This document shows positions 50,571-62,935 of a stretch of DNA of 64,000 bases, piece by piece. This DNA comes from Voacanga thouarsii (lineage: Eukaryota; Streptophyta; Magnoliopsida; Gentianales; Apocynaceae), in assembly GCA_026120185.1 (NCBI GenBank), contig JANUWF010001192.1, positions 62,001 through 126,000 on the forward strand, written 5' to 3'. Every line of letters starts with the position of its first letter. Within the stretch, counting starts at the first letter, position 1. The notes below the pieces were generated by a model. The model was not told the DNA's origin. It searched no databases and was given only the letters and a program-made list of their open reading frames with translations. The translations under genes were made by a program, and so were the position numbers.

Positions 50571-51230
50571 AAAAAATGATAATAAAAAATAAGAAAAAAA
50601 ACAAAACTATAACAGACAGAAAAGAAACTCAGATAAAAAATGACAGAAATCCAAAACTTCTAAAGAAATAATAACAACCATCCACTATGAACTGATAGAA
50701 TAGAGGAGCTAACTAATTAACAACAAGAAGATATACTCATAGATAAACTAAGAAATCAAAGAGTCACAATAACTCAAAAATAGTAAAAATATTTGTTACC
50801 ACGGTTATAAGTTGATAAATATTTACAGAATATTTTATATGATATACTGTCCACTGTTTTTCCTCTTTCTGTTATCTCTTTTCTGGGGTTATTCTAATCA
50901 TCTTTATTCTAGTTATGTTTTTGTCATAAAATGGTATTAAACTGGAGCATTTGTCTTATTTGAGTATTGTTGACTTGTGAATTTGTTGATGATATTTTGC
51001 TTTTTTAATGTTATAAATATGTCTGTACATTTTTTACGTATCTGATTTCTTTTCTTGAGTTTTGTTTTTATTTTGCTTCCTCATCTGCTCTTGTTTTGTG
51101 GACAATTCTTTTGGCTTTTAAGGTCATGATGGTATCTTTATTTTTGAGTAATTTTCATAATTAATTTTTCTCATCAGAATTGGTGTTTGTATGTGTTCTA
51201 TAATCTTTGTTGAACTAAGTATGTCCATTT

Positions 51231-51582
51231 TATTATGAATTATTGGAATCTTTATTAATTAGTGGAGGCTCCACTAATTATGGATTTATGTGAATTATTA
51301 GAAGATTTTTATGGATGTCCACCATTTAGTGGAGACACCACTAATTAAGATTAGTGGAAGATGATGTATGCCATGATGTAATCCACTAATTAAAGCTCTA
51401 TAAATAGAGCTATTCTCTAAGCTTGTAACACACCATTATTTTGTGAAAGAAAGATTAGTGAAAGAAAGATTAGAGAAAATTGTGAGAGAAAAGAAAGAGA
51501 GAAATTCTTGTGCAAAATAGTTAGAGTTTTATTAGTGTGTAGTGTGAAGATTTTATTCTAACACTACCCTAATTTTATAACA
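51231..51582 (+). repeat. 5' LTR of copia-3
   Basis: U3 is built of repeated TTAGTGGA / TCCACTAA motifs in both orientations. It is followed by a TATA box inside the palindrome GCTCTATAAATAGAGC. Confidence 0.93.
51399..51406 (+). promoter_or_regulatory. TATA box in the copia-3 LTR
   Basis: TATAAATA within a 16 bp palindrome, conserved in the LTRs of copia-2 and copia-4. Confidence 0.7.
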
Positions 51583-51679
51583 CGTTATCGCACGAGTCTC
51601 TACCGGTACAAAAGCCGAAGACTAAGCACGAGTTTCTGCCGTTACCAAAGCCGAAGACAGTACGCATTTATTGATCTCT

Positions 51680-54600
51680 ATGGCTAACATCGCGAAACTC
51701 GAATTTGTAGCCCTTGATATTTCTGGAAAAATTATATGTCATGGGTTCTCGATGCAGTAAATGCATCTAAATGTCGAAGGCCTTAGTGAAACTATTCAAG
51801 CAAATAATAGTGCATCTCGCACAACACAAGGCTAAAGCTTTGATTTTTATTCGTCGTCATCTCGATGAAAATTTGAAAATGGAATATCTTACCGAAAAAG
51901 ATCCATATGGCCTATGGGTAAATTTAAAAGAAAGATTTGACCACTCGAAGATGGTCGTACTACCTACTCGCACGGTATGAATGGTTGCACCCGAGGTTGC
52001 AAGATTTTAAAACCGTGAATGAATATAGCTCCGCAATGTATAAAATTACATCTCAATTAAAATTATGCGGAGAAAAAGTGATCGATGAAGATATGTTGGA
52101 GAAGACATTCTCCACCTTTCATGCCTCAAATATTGTCCCGCAAGCAACAATATCGAGAAAAGGGGTATACAAAATTTACTGATTTAATTATCGCCCTCCT
52201 CATTGCAGAGAAAAATAATGAGTTATTATTGAGAAATCATGAAGCCGTGACCAACCGGCTCTACAACACTCCTGCAGTGAATGTCGTTGGCTCCAGCAGA
52301 AGCCATCGTTATAGTCGTGGTCGTGGCCGTGGCCGTGACCGTGGTCGTGGTTATGGTCGTAGACACGCTCGATATTTCCCTTATCACAATTATAATCAAA
52401 CTGTGAGAAATACTGGCCATCTGAAGTGGAACAGAAAAGATCAAAAGGGAAAAGAAAAAGAAGTTGAAGAAAAGCATGAAGATATATGTTATAGATGTGG
52501 CATGAAAGGTCATTGGTCACGAAACTGTCGTACGGCTAAGCATTTAGTTGAATTGTATCAAGCTTAATTGAAAAATAAAAATGTGGAAGCAAATTTTTCT
52601 CAACATCCAATAAATAATGCTGAGGATGACGATAGTGATCCCGAAGATCTTAATATCAATATTACCCATATGGATGTATCGGATTTTTTGAACACCCGGA
52701 TCGGTAGGATAGACCATTTAATTGGTGATGGCAGTTGTCCAAAAGAACTAAAGCCTCATCCCGATATTTTTGTATTTTCATTTTCATTCTATTCTAATAA
52801 TATTTACGTTTACATATATATATTTGTGTTCGGATGGTCTGTTATTAATGATGATGTATGCATTATTGATAGTGGAACTACACACACCATACTAAAAAAT
52901 GAGAAATTTTTTCTCGATCTCAAAATGGGAGAAATAAATATTTATACGATAAACGGTAGTGCAAATGTAATTGAGGGCTCCGAAAGAGCTAGTATATTGT
53001 TGCCTAAAAGAACAACAATTATTATTGATAAGGCACTATTTTCCTCAAAATCCAGAAGAAATTTATTGAGTTTTAAAGATATCCGCAGAAATGGGTATCA
53101 TGTTGAAACAAATGAGGAAAATGGGATTGAGCATCTTTTTATTACTCAAATGCATTTGGGTAAGAAATCGGTATTAGAAAAACTGCCGTCTTTTTCTACT
53201 GGTCTATATTTTGTAAAAATACGTACAATTGAAATTCATCATCTAGTAAACCGAAGTTTACCGATCCTATTACTTTTAGCATTTGGCATGACCGGTTGGG
53301 TCATCCGGGATCTACCATGATGAGAAGAATCATTGAGAATACACATGGTCATCCTTTAAAAAATAAAAGGATATTAACATTAGAAAAATTCGCATGTACT
53401 GCATGTTCCCTAGGAAAATTAATTGTTAAACCATCACCAGTAAAAGTAGGAGCTGAAAGTCCTACATTTCTCGAACGGATTCACGGAGATATTTGTGGAC
53501 CTATTGATCCACCATGTGGACCGTTCAAATATTTTATGGTCTTAATTGATGCATCATCCCGATGGTCACATGTATGTTTATTATCTACTCGCAACTTGGC
53601 GTTTGCGAGATTACTTGCTCAAATAATTAAATTACGAGCACAATTTTCTGACCATCACATTAAAAATATCTGTTTGGATAATGCTGGTGAATTTTCATCA
53701 CATGCTTTTGATGTATATTGCATGTCAATTGTGATTAATGTTGAACATCCTGTAACTCATGTTCACACACAAAATGGTCTTGCTGAATCTTTGATTAAAC
53801 GATTACAATTAATTGCTAGACCATTATTAATGAAAACAAATCTCCCAACATCTGCTTGGGGACATGCTATTTTACATGCTGCAACACTTGTACGCATAAG
53901 ACCAGCTAGTTATCATAAATTCTCTCATTTGCAATTGGCTTTTGGGTCAGAACCAAATATTGCTCATTTAAGAATTTTTGGGTGTGCTTTATATGTTCCA
54001 ATTACACCAAACCAACGTACAAAGATGGGTCCTCAAAGAAGAAATGAGATATTGATAATATATTTGCATACAATATATCTCTTGATGTTACACAGGATAA
54101 TGATGATCCTGAACCAATATCAGTTGATGAATGTCGGCATAGAAAAGATTGGCTGCAATGGAAAGATGCGATTCAATCGGAGTTAAATGCACTGGGAAAA
54201 ACGTGAGTCTTCGGACCTGCAGTCCGAACACCGAAGGTATAAAACCTGTTGGCTACAAATGGATATTTGTGCGAAAGCGCAATGAAAAGAGTGAAATCGT
54301 TCGATATAAAGCGCGATTAGTAGCCCAAGGTTTTTCACAAAGACCAGGTATTGATTATGATGAAACTTATTCTCCTGTTGTTGATGCTATTACACTCCGA
54401 TATCTTATCAGTTTGGCAAGTACATGAAAAGATAGATATGCGCCTATTAGATGTTGTCACTCGCTTACTTGTATGGAAATTTAGAAAATGATGTTTACAT
54501 GAAAATCCTCGAAGGATTTCATATGCTCGAAGCATATAAACATTATCCTCGTGAAAATTACTCCATCAAGTTGCGAAATCATTATATGGCTCGAAGCAAT

Positions 54601-55750
54601 CTGGGTGCATGTGGTTTACACGTCTTAGTGAATATTTATTGAAAGCGGGATTTAAAAATGACCAGGTATGTCCATGCGTTTTTATTAAGAAATGCGGTTC
54701 TAAATTTGTGATATTAGCTATATATGTTGATGATATTAATCTTATTGGAACTCTCGAAGAGCTCCAAGAAACAATTGATTATTTAAAAAGAGAATTCGAA
54801 ATCAAAGATTTTGGTAAAACCAAATTTTGCCTTGGTTTACAAATTGAACATTTGGAGAGTGGAACATTTATTCATCAATCAACATATACAGACAAAAGTG
54901 CTAAAAAGATTTTACATGGACAAAGCACATCCATTGAGTATTCCAATGATCGTGCGATCATTAAATGTGGATAAAGATCCTTTCCGACCTCAAGAAAATG
55001 ATGAAGAACTCCTTGGTCCCGAAGTACCATATCTCAGAGTGCAATTGGTGCATTGATGTATCTTGCTAATAATACACGACTCGATATTGCTTTTCTTGTC
55101 AATTTATTCGCAAGATTTAGTTCTTCACCAACACGACGACATTGGAATGGAATTAAACAAGTCATTCGATATCTCCAAGGTACAATTGATCTCGGATTAT
55201 TTTATTCAAATAAAACCAGTCCAACATTGATAGGTTATGCGGATGTCTGGTTATTTATCTGATCCACATAAAGCACGTTCTCAAACGGGCTATCTATTTA
55301 CATGTGAAAATATCTGTTATATCATGGCGTTCTACGAAACAATCTATAGCAGCTACTTCTTCAAATCATGCTGAAATTATAGCCATTCATGAAGCAAGTC
55401 GAAAATATGTATGGCTAAGATCCATGATTCATTATATCCGAGAAAGTTGTGGATTATCATCAATCAAAGGTATTCCAACTCCTCTTTATGAAGACAATGC
55501 AGTTTGCATAGCTCAATTACGAGGAGGATATATTAAAGGAGATCGGACAAAACATATTTCACCAAAATTCTTCTTTACTCATGAACTCCAGAAGAAAGGT
55601 GAAATTGATGTGCTACAAATTCGGTCATGTGATAACCTCGCAGATATTTTCACGAAGACTTTACCGATCGCAACATTTGAAAAGTTGAGATATAAAATCG
55701 GTATGCGTCGGTTTAAAGATTTAAATGAATCATCTCATCGTGGGGAGTAA
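51680..55750 (+). pseudogene. copia-3 gag-pol, multiply broken
   Basis: Gag starts at 51680 (MANIAKLEFVALDISGK), but one A is missing from the following A-run, shifting the frame at ~51726. The Arg/Gly-rich tract lies at 52315-52370 and the zinc knuckle CYRCGMKGHWSRNC near 52487-52530. A stop at 52565 sits between gag and protease, and the protease motif is IIDSGTTHT near 52860. Integrase zinc region (FACTACSLGK) and core (HGDICGPID, LIDASSRW, LDNAGEFSS, QNGLAESLIKRL) occupy 53296-54040. Around 54046 a few hundred bases of integrase tail/linker present in copia-2 are missing. RT (GIDYDETYSPVVDAI, IYVDDINLIG at ~54720) and RNase H (ATSSNHAEIIAIHEAS) follow with frameshifts near 54420, 54480, 54640, 54900 and 55260. 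No functional polyprotein. Confidence 0.9.
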
Positions 55751-55866
55751 TAAATGGACATATAGAATAGTGTACTCTTTTTCCTTCACTAGATTTTTTT
55801 CCCACTCGGGTTTTTATCTAGTAAGGTTTTAACGAGGCATATTCTTTATGTAATGGATGGACATCC

Positions 55867-55875
55867 AAGGGGGAG
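55867..55875 (+). promoter_or_regulatory. Polypurine tract of copia-3
   Basis: AAGGGGGAG immediately before the 3' LTR, the expected plus-strand primer site. Confidence 0.8.
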
Positions 55876-56227
55876 TATTATGAATTATTGGAATCTTTAT
55901 TAATTAGTGGAGGCTCCACTAATTATGGATTTATGTGAATTATTAGAAGATTTTTATGGATGTCCACCATTTAGTGGAGACACCACTAATTAAGATTAGT
56001 GGAAGATGATGTATGCCATGATGTAATCCACTAATTAGAGCTCTATAAATAGAGCTATTCTCTAAGCTTGTAACACACCATTATTTTGTGAAAGAAAGAT
56101 TAGTGAAAGAAAGATTAGAGAAAATTGTGAGAGAAAAGAAAGAGAGAAATTCTTGTGCAAAATAGTTAGAGTTTTATTAGTGTGTAGTGTGAAGATTTTA
56201 TTCTAACACTACCCTAATTTTATAACA
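55876..56227 (+). repeat. 3' LTR of copia-3
   Basis: Same length as the 5' LTR and identical to it but for one base by eye. Confidence 0.93.
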
Positions 56228-56429
56228 CATTTTTTTTTGTTATGTGGTATTTTATATTTTATTTTTATATTTTATATATATGTTAAAATGCTGACTTTAT
56301 TGCCACTTACTCAAAAGCAACCCATTGGTATTCTAATTACATTTGTAACAGAATTTTTATTTTATAGACTGTTCAAATTTTCTATGCATTTTGACAAATT
56401 CATTAATATGATTGATTTTTTGGTATTAT

Positions 56430-57003
56430 TGTCTATGAGTTATTAATATGGTTATTAGTAGTTAATAATAGAATAAATAAATGTATAGTTATTAATATGG
56501 TTATTAATAGTTATAAATAATTTTTATAATTTTTGGTTAAAAATAATATTATACATGTTCAATGACTATTTTACCCATGACGATCAAACTAATATCAATC
56601 ATTGAAAAGTTTAGGCAGAAGGATTTTAAAATCTATACCATTCGTTAAGGAAGTTGAAAAGATTTTTTTTTAAATTCTTAAAAAAATAATATGGACAATT
56701 CAATCCCCTCTTGACATTTTATGAGTTATTAATATGGTTATTAATAGTTAATAATAGCATAAATAAGTGTATAGTTACTAATATAGTTATTAATAGTTAT
56801 AAATAATTTTTATAATTTTTTAATTAAAAATAATATTATATATATTCAATGACTATTTTACCCACAACGACCAAACTAATCTCAACCATTAAAAAGTTTA
56901 GGTGGAAGGATTCTAAAATCTACACCATTCATTAAAGAAGTTGAAAAGTTTAAAAAAAAATCTTAAAAAAATAATATGGATAATTCAATCCCCTCTTGAT
57001 ATT
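56430..57003. repeat. ~285 bp tandem duplication
   Basis: 56430-56715 and 56719-57003 share in order GTTATTAATATGGTTATTA, TGTATAGTTA, TCAATGACTATTTTACCCA, AAGTTTAGG, CACCATTC-TTAA and AATTCAATCCCCTCTTGA. Related blocks occur left of copia-3 (50300-50560), so the retroelement landed in an existing repeat field. Confidence 0.7.
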
Positions 57004-58282
57004 TAGAATATACATTTAGATTAATCGTTCTTAAGGGCTTCTTTTTGTTCGTGTCCAAATTATGTTGGGAAAAAAATAAATAATGTCTAAATTTTGATTT
57101 GGTTGTGAATTTTGGGGTTTGTAGGTGTTTAGAGAATTTTGGAGATATTTATAAGATTGTTTAATTTCAAAATTGTCTAGTAAGGAGACTTTGGCTTTCC
57201 TATAATTTTGAATTTTTGGCTTTATGAAAATTGTTATTCTTGATTTATGAAGAGGTTATTTTGGTATAAATTGAATTAAATATGGTTAAGGTTGTGTTTT
57301 GATTTATTGTCAATAATTTTGCTAGTTTATGAAATTGTAAAAGTATGAGTTATGGCCCATTATGCGGTTTAATTCATGGAGTTGTTTGTTGCTTGTGGGT
57401 AATATTTTGATAGGATTTTTCAAAATTTATCTGAATTCTAACCTTTGACTAAGGGATAAAATACTTAGTCATTATTCTAACCATTTGAGAGATTCAATAC
57501 TCAACTTCTATTCTGATCATTCTCTTAATGAAATACAATAATTAAGAGACTGATATAAGTAATCAAAACCTTACCTCTAAGTATGTTTCAATTTTGTGAC
57601 TAATTTGATTGTGAAATTTTGTATATGTTTTGTTGAGCAATAAAAAATATTTTTAAAGTATTGTTTTGGAGAATGTTTTCGGTGGGTTTTGTTTGGAGTC
57701 TTGTAAGGGATGAACTCTGTGATTTTTGTAGCATAATGACGGCCTTTGCAAAAGGCTTTTCCAATTTTCGTGACTTCAACTGGTGCCGCCTAACTCATCT
57801 TAAGCGGCGTCACTCGCCCACTGTTCATCAGGAAACGCCACTCCCAAGTCCCAAATGCTCGGCACTGTTTTCATGATTTGTTCAAGCACCGCCGTTCCTT
57901 TCAGTGAAAACGAGGCTGTCTCCATTTTGTTCCTAAATAGCTGGAATAAAGCCTCCTTCACTTCTTATTATATTATCCATTATTGTTGTAATGGTTTTAA
58001 TTTTTGAAAAATTAATACATATGTAACATGCTCAATCTCTCTTTTTTAATATTTGGTCGACTTTTAATTAGATGACGAAAAATTAGATGAATAGTTTGAA
58101 GAGGACTTGTGTAATTCAAATTTAGCTTATGTTATAAATGTAATTTGATTTGAAGAGGAATTGGATGAATTTATATATATATTTTTTTGGACAAGCATTT
58201 ATGTTTTCTCATCTTATTTTGTATTTTTGGAGATAATGTATCTTCAGTTCTTATTAGTGACTGTTTTAGATGTGCATAAGTA
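57004..58282. other. Intergenic with an unassigned GC-richer patch
   Basis: 57730-57900 is less AT-rich (TTAAGCGGCGTCACTCGCCCACTG) with a 71-codon frame across it. The end of the patch (AATAAAGCC) could be a polyadenylation-type signal of an old LTR. No family recognised. Confidence 0.35.
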
Positions 58283-58564
58283 AACTCTTTCCGTTTTAAA
58301 ATATTTATTTTTAGAATTAATGTATATTCTTAGAATTAATGATTAGTTTTTTTTTTTCATTTTACCTTCATTTATTCTAAGTCAACTACACAACTTTCTA
58401 AAATTCTTTTTTCTTCTTATTTTCTGAGAATTTTTTTTAATCAATAGCAATTATATTTTTAATATGGATAGAATAGAAAGTTTATCTAAATTGTAGTATT
58501 GTTTTCAATATCCTTAACCTGTGTACAATGTGTTTGATAAATAAGTATTTTGAAACAGAATGAG
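58283..58564. mobile_element. TA-flanked MITE (same family as 13878, 19414, 20263)
   Basis: Left CTCTTTCCGTTTTAAAATATTT, right end AAGTATTTTGAAACAGAATGAG, TA flanks. The interior TTCTTCTTATTTTCTGAGAA block is as in the other copies. Confidence 0.7.
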
Positions 58565-59302
58565 TAGATTGTTTATAGTTCTAACATTCCATTTTTTTTA
58601 TGTTGCTATATCATTTCTGAAATTTGTGGCGTGACATAATTATCTTTATTTTTGGGTCACAAACTTTAATTGTGGAAAGAGTTTTTGAGGCAAGGCCTCC
58701 GAGGCTTGTCAGTATACCGTCTTTATTAGTGTTAGTGTTGTTGTGAGTATTCAGCTGGTTGGATCAGGTGGGGTGTTAGAAAATCAATAACAATTATTGT
58801 GGTTGTTGGGAACTAGTACTAAGCTTAAGTAAATTTGGAGTATATTTAAATAACCGTAACAGGTCTACCATCAAATGACGTACTTCTAAAAGATTGAAAA
58901 CAAGTAACAACCAAGGTAATAAGCCAAAAGATTTGGTCTCTGCCTACTTTTTATATCTAATTTTATTAGTAATAAACAAGTTTGTACACTAAAGACACTG
59001 GTGGCCTCTGCCCGCCTCCCCATGCGCCCCCCACCCCCCCCCGCCCCAAATAAAATAAAATAAAAAACCGAGGTAGCCAAGACTATGAGTCCACTCAATG
59101 GCTTTGATTTTATGCAGCTGAGTAGAGTCAATTCAGCGAAAGGATTGGAAGCTTTTGTACTAAAGTAAAAAGTAGTGATCTCAATGTCTCCCTTTTCCGT
59201 GCAAGTTTCATGTGAAACTTCAACCACCATTAATGGCCTAATAGCAGTAAATGAAATTGACTGGGAAACATTGAGCCAGAAATCATGCCGATAGTTCAAG
59301 AT
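58565..59302. other. 3' flank of the amidotransferase-like gene
   Basis: Probably 3' UTR near 59302, with a C-run near 59031-59045. No separate gene is supported. Confidence 0.4.
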
Positions 59303-60884
59303 TCAAGAGGCAAGCTTATTGACTATGCCATTGATTTTTTGCTCCAAAACCTCTGAACATATTTGGCCCATCATTTGGTAAAACGACCCCAGATCAGATA
59401 GCTGTTCGATCGACATTTTCCCCATCACTTTCCTGGCCAAGGCTTCTCTTTCCTCATTCATCTTCAATCTGTTAAAATATGAAGATGCATTTCTAACTGT
59501 TGCTCCCATCTGCTTTAATCTGCTCTCTTGTTCCAAGGTTAAAGCTGTGTTTGACTGCAATTACACAAGAGGAGATAAACATGTGGTTAATTGAAAATTA
59601 CAAGATTTGGAAATGATCTTATTGTTAGTGGAGGATTCATGTATTGAGATGATACCTCGAGGAACTCAGCTCCTACTTCAAGATCATATTCCTTTGATGG
59701 ATGCATATCTCGTCCGCGGTTATAAATGTTTCTTGCAAGCGAGAAGCTTCTAACTATGATTTTCCTCTTCTTCTCCATTGCTTGATTAAGCTTGAGAGAA
59801 GTTGATACATTCTTTGAACCGTTGAGCTTCTTCTGGTAAACAATAACAGCCTTCACAAACTCCTGGAAGATTTCAGGGACAAAAAGAAAATGTTCAGCAT
59901 TCCACATCCTATTTTAGTACCAGCCAGCAATGCAAGTCACCAAATACATTGTAGATGCATGTCTCACCTGATAAGCAAACGGACATCCGGGGTAATCAAA
60001 TTCATCAGAATTGGGCTGCCTCATTCGCTCGGGATGAAATTGAAGTCCCATTATAAATTTTCCCTCCTCTGGATTATAGGCATCTGGATCATAGAACCCT
60101 TCAATCAAACCATCCGGAGCAAATGCCATGGGAACAAAACGCTGAGCTAATCTCTTAACACCTTGATGATGATAACTATTCACACACAATTCCATTTTCC
60201 CTTTCTCCAAAGAATCCACAAACCAATGGTGCAAAGGGGTGTTTTCCACCACCTTAACAGTATGCCTATGCCCATCGTAGTTATCATAATCAATATGCAT
60301 CGCTCTCCCATTCTCAGGGGCCTTGTCTGACAGTTCTTTACCTACGTCCATATAAAGACTACCTCCAGAAGCAACATTCAATACCTGGGATCCCCTGCAT
60401 ATCCCCAAGTAAGGAATGTTCCTTTCTAGGCAAAGCTTGGCCAGTCTTAATTCTATTGTATCTTTCTCCTTGTCTATGGCGGTATCACTAGCATGCACTC
60501 TTCGTATTTCCTCCAATTCTTCAGGTGATAAACCAGTTGTTTCCCCTTCATACAATGAAGGATCAATATCTTCTCCTTCGCAGAGAAGAACTCCATGGAT
60601 CGGTTCAAAGCTGTCTAACAGCATGTGAACCCCTGAAACTCGTGGTACGATCGCGGGCACAGCTCCATAACTTACTATAAGATCGAGATGATATTCCCCT
60701 AGTCATTTCAACAAACAACGCATTTCAATCAATAAAAACTCAAGAAACACCATAACAGAAAGATTCAAATGCCATGATCAAGAGAAAATGTCATACCCAC
60801 AAAATCCACGAACTTGTTCTTGCGAACGGTTCGTCTAGATACGATGAGTACACGAGGAAGAATGTTGGAGAGCTCCGTAGCCAT
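59303..60884 (-). CDS. Class I glutamine amidotransferase-like protein, GAT1_2.1 type (four exons, 425 aa)
   Basis: Exons are 60797-60884, 59968-60698, 59656-59862 and 59303-59554; borders are GT/AG and the joined length is 1278 bases. The protein starts [18 protein letters not shown]. It contains a class I glutamine amidotransferase (peptidase C26-like) domain: [12 protein letters not shown], the nucleophile elbow LGICRGSQ with Cys130, NSYHHQGVK, and GLQFHPE with His251 and Glu253. This subgroup hydrolyses gamma-glutamyl bonds and resembles the plant protein usually named putative glutamine amidotransferase GAT1_2.1, linked to nitrogen status; the substrate cannot be read from sequence. The last two exons (~150 residues, Lys/Glu-rich, helical) form the plant-specific C-terminal extension. 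No signal peptide is seen, so a soluble location is likely. A TATA box lies ~65 bases above the start. Confidence 0.93.
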
Positions 60885-60945
60885 GGAAGCGTTAAGCTAA
60901 TGTAATATAGAGAAGTGATTGAAGAGTCGCTCAGTATGGTGTGAC

Positions 60946-60953
60946 ATTTATAG
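60946..60953 (-). promoter_or_regulatory. TATA box of the amidotransferase-like gene
   Basis: CTATAAAT on the minus strand about 65 bases upstream of the ATG at 60884, which gives a short leader of roughly 30 bases. Confidence 0.55.
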
Positions 60954-60959
60954 TAATGG

Positions 60960-62885
60960 AGGGGTTGATTAATTTAATGATGGTACAGCCAAAAGCAAGA
61001 GCGAATCTAGAGCTGGATTACTGAAAAGGAAGCCGTAGGTGCGGTGGAGAAAGTGGGGGTAGCGGTGGTGGCGGAGTGATCTAGGCGCCGCGTTCATGCA
61101 GACGTCGTCATCAATGACTGTATGATCATAGCCTTTAGTCGGTTAGACTAAGACGGGGCGGATTCTTATCTGATGGAGGGAGGGAGAGAGGGAGGCTCTT
61201 ATTCGACCGTTCAGTGCTGAGGAGGCACTTACCTGGCTGAGCTCAAGTTCCAATCTTTGCCCTCTTCTCTTGTAGAGAGCCAATTCAAATTTGATGCTTT
61301 TATAATTGTACTAACCCAACCATTATATGTTTGCAAACTTTTAATTTTAATAATTAAATATTTAATTTAAAATTTATCAAATATTAAGTATTCAATTGTC
61401 AAAATTAAAAATTTAAATATTCAATTATTAAAATTAAAATTTTAAATATTCAATTATCAAATATACAAAAATACGATAGCATTACTCAAATTAACTCAAA
61501 TTTTAAATATTACATTAAACAAAATTGTCCTCTTACTTTCTTATTTTTAAATCTTATTTCATTTTTTATTTTACATTTTTAAATAAAATCATACATTTTT
61601 AAATGTCAAATTAATTCAAAAATTCTAACTAAATACGACACTAATAATATATAAAACAATAAACTTTATATATTTATTAAATATAAAAAGAAATTCTCTC
61701 TATCTCTCCTTTACACTTTGTAAAATTTCTAAAAATATTTTGTAATTCAATTTAAAATTTATTGATTTACTTATTATTAAAATTTTGTATTTTATATGAT
61801 AAATTAAAGTATTCAAGAGTATGGTTTCATTGAACACCAACAAAATTATTAGAAATACATATTAGAGGAAAATATAATTAGCAACAATTAAATGTCTATT
61901 AATTAGTTGTTATTAAAATAATCAATTTATAATGCAAAAAGATTGGTAGCGTGTTGATTGAAAGTAAAGATAGAGAAAGGTATTCTTATTTAATTAATAA
62001 ATATTGATATAAATAGAAGTGAATTTGGTCATATCTTTAAAATTTTGAAATTAAATTATAAAAAATAAAAATATATTTAAATTTAACTTTCACCTTACCA
62101 ACATATACTAAGTGGGTACGTAGCATTTGACTTCAATTGTTAGGGGTGTAATGAAGATGGATGGAATATTTTTATTTAATTAATGCCAATAAATCTAAGA
62201 GATATTTTTCTAAAGATACCAAGAAAGAGTTAATCTTAGTGATCATCCCATACTTTTGTATGTTTGACAATTGGATACCTAAATTTTAAATTTTGACAAT
62301 TGAATACAAATTTAGGATTTTATCAAATGTTAAGTACTTAATTGTCAAATTGAAAGTTTGAATATCCAATTATCAAATATATAAAAGTACACGAGTTACC
62401 AAAATTAAGCCTACTTCTAATTCATAATTAAATCCAACTAAAAATTTATTACTTTATTAAAATAGTCAGTGTTGACTATTGCTCTTTTGACATGTATGAT
62501 TTTCTTTTTTAAAAAGTGATAATTTAGAAAATAGAGATGAAATTAGAACTTTAGAATTGGGGGTAAGTTATACAAAGGTACAAATTATTATTTTTGAAAT
62601 TTTTTTCAAGAGTAAAATATAAAAATATAAAATACTTTTTAAATAATTTTGATTTTTATAGGATAAATTATAATTTTTTTTAAATGTTGTTGGGCGAGTG
62701 CGCCCCCCCCCCTGAATCCGTCTTTGTTAGAAAATATATTTACTTTGTAGACTAGAATAATGGTGTAGTTTTAAACTTATCTTATTCATTTTAAAAAGAT
62801 TGCACACTAAAAATAAGAAATAAAGTGAAATGACATGATGTATCTTATTCATTTTATGAGACTTGATTATTTCGAGTTTAATGTT

Positions 62886-62889
<4 letters not shown>
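60960..62889. other. Promoter flank then AT-rich intergenic with short repeats
   Basis: 61010-61260 is GC-richer promoter flank. 61340-61460 and 62270-62390 both contain repeats of CAATTGTCAAA / TATTCAATTATCAAAT type. 61640-62040 loosely resembles 15240-15780. No coding sequence. A C-run lies at about 62702-62711. Confidence 0.4.
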
Positions 62890-62934
<45 letters not shown>

Positions 62935-62935
62935 G
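62890..62935. repeat. (TA)n microsatellite at the end of a copia LTR
   Basis: Uninterrupted TA repeat merging into the LTR end (TATAAAATTAGGG). Confidence 0.9.

Larger units (their letters stand above)
51231..56227 (+). mobile_element. Ty1/copia retrotransposon, recent insertion (copia-3)
   Basis: Two 352 bp LTRs (51231-51582 and 55876-56227) differ by a single base that I can see (TTAAAGCTC versus TTAGAGCTC). A 5 bp target duplication CATTT flanks them (51226-51230 and 56228-56232). LTRs begin TATTATGAATT and end TATAACA. A polypurine tract AAGGGGGAG precedes the 3' LTR. The internal region encodes gag, zinc knuckle, protease, integrase, RT and RNase H on the plus strand, all broken by frameshifts, stops and a deletion. 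Confidence 0.95.

Noticed and set aside
52200..52520. Minus-strand His/Gly-rich frames
   Set aside because: Antisense of the Arg/Gly-rich gag tract of copia-3.
57661..57876. 71-codon plus-strand frame as a gene
   Set aside because: No recognisable domain, start in A/T-rich DNA and no splice or promoter context.
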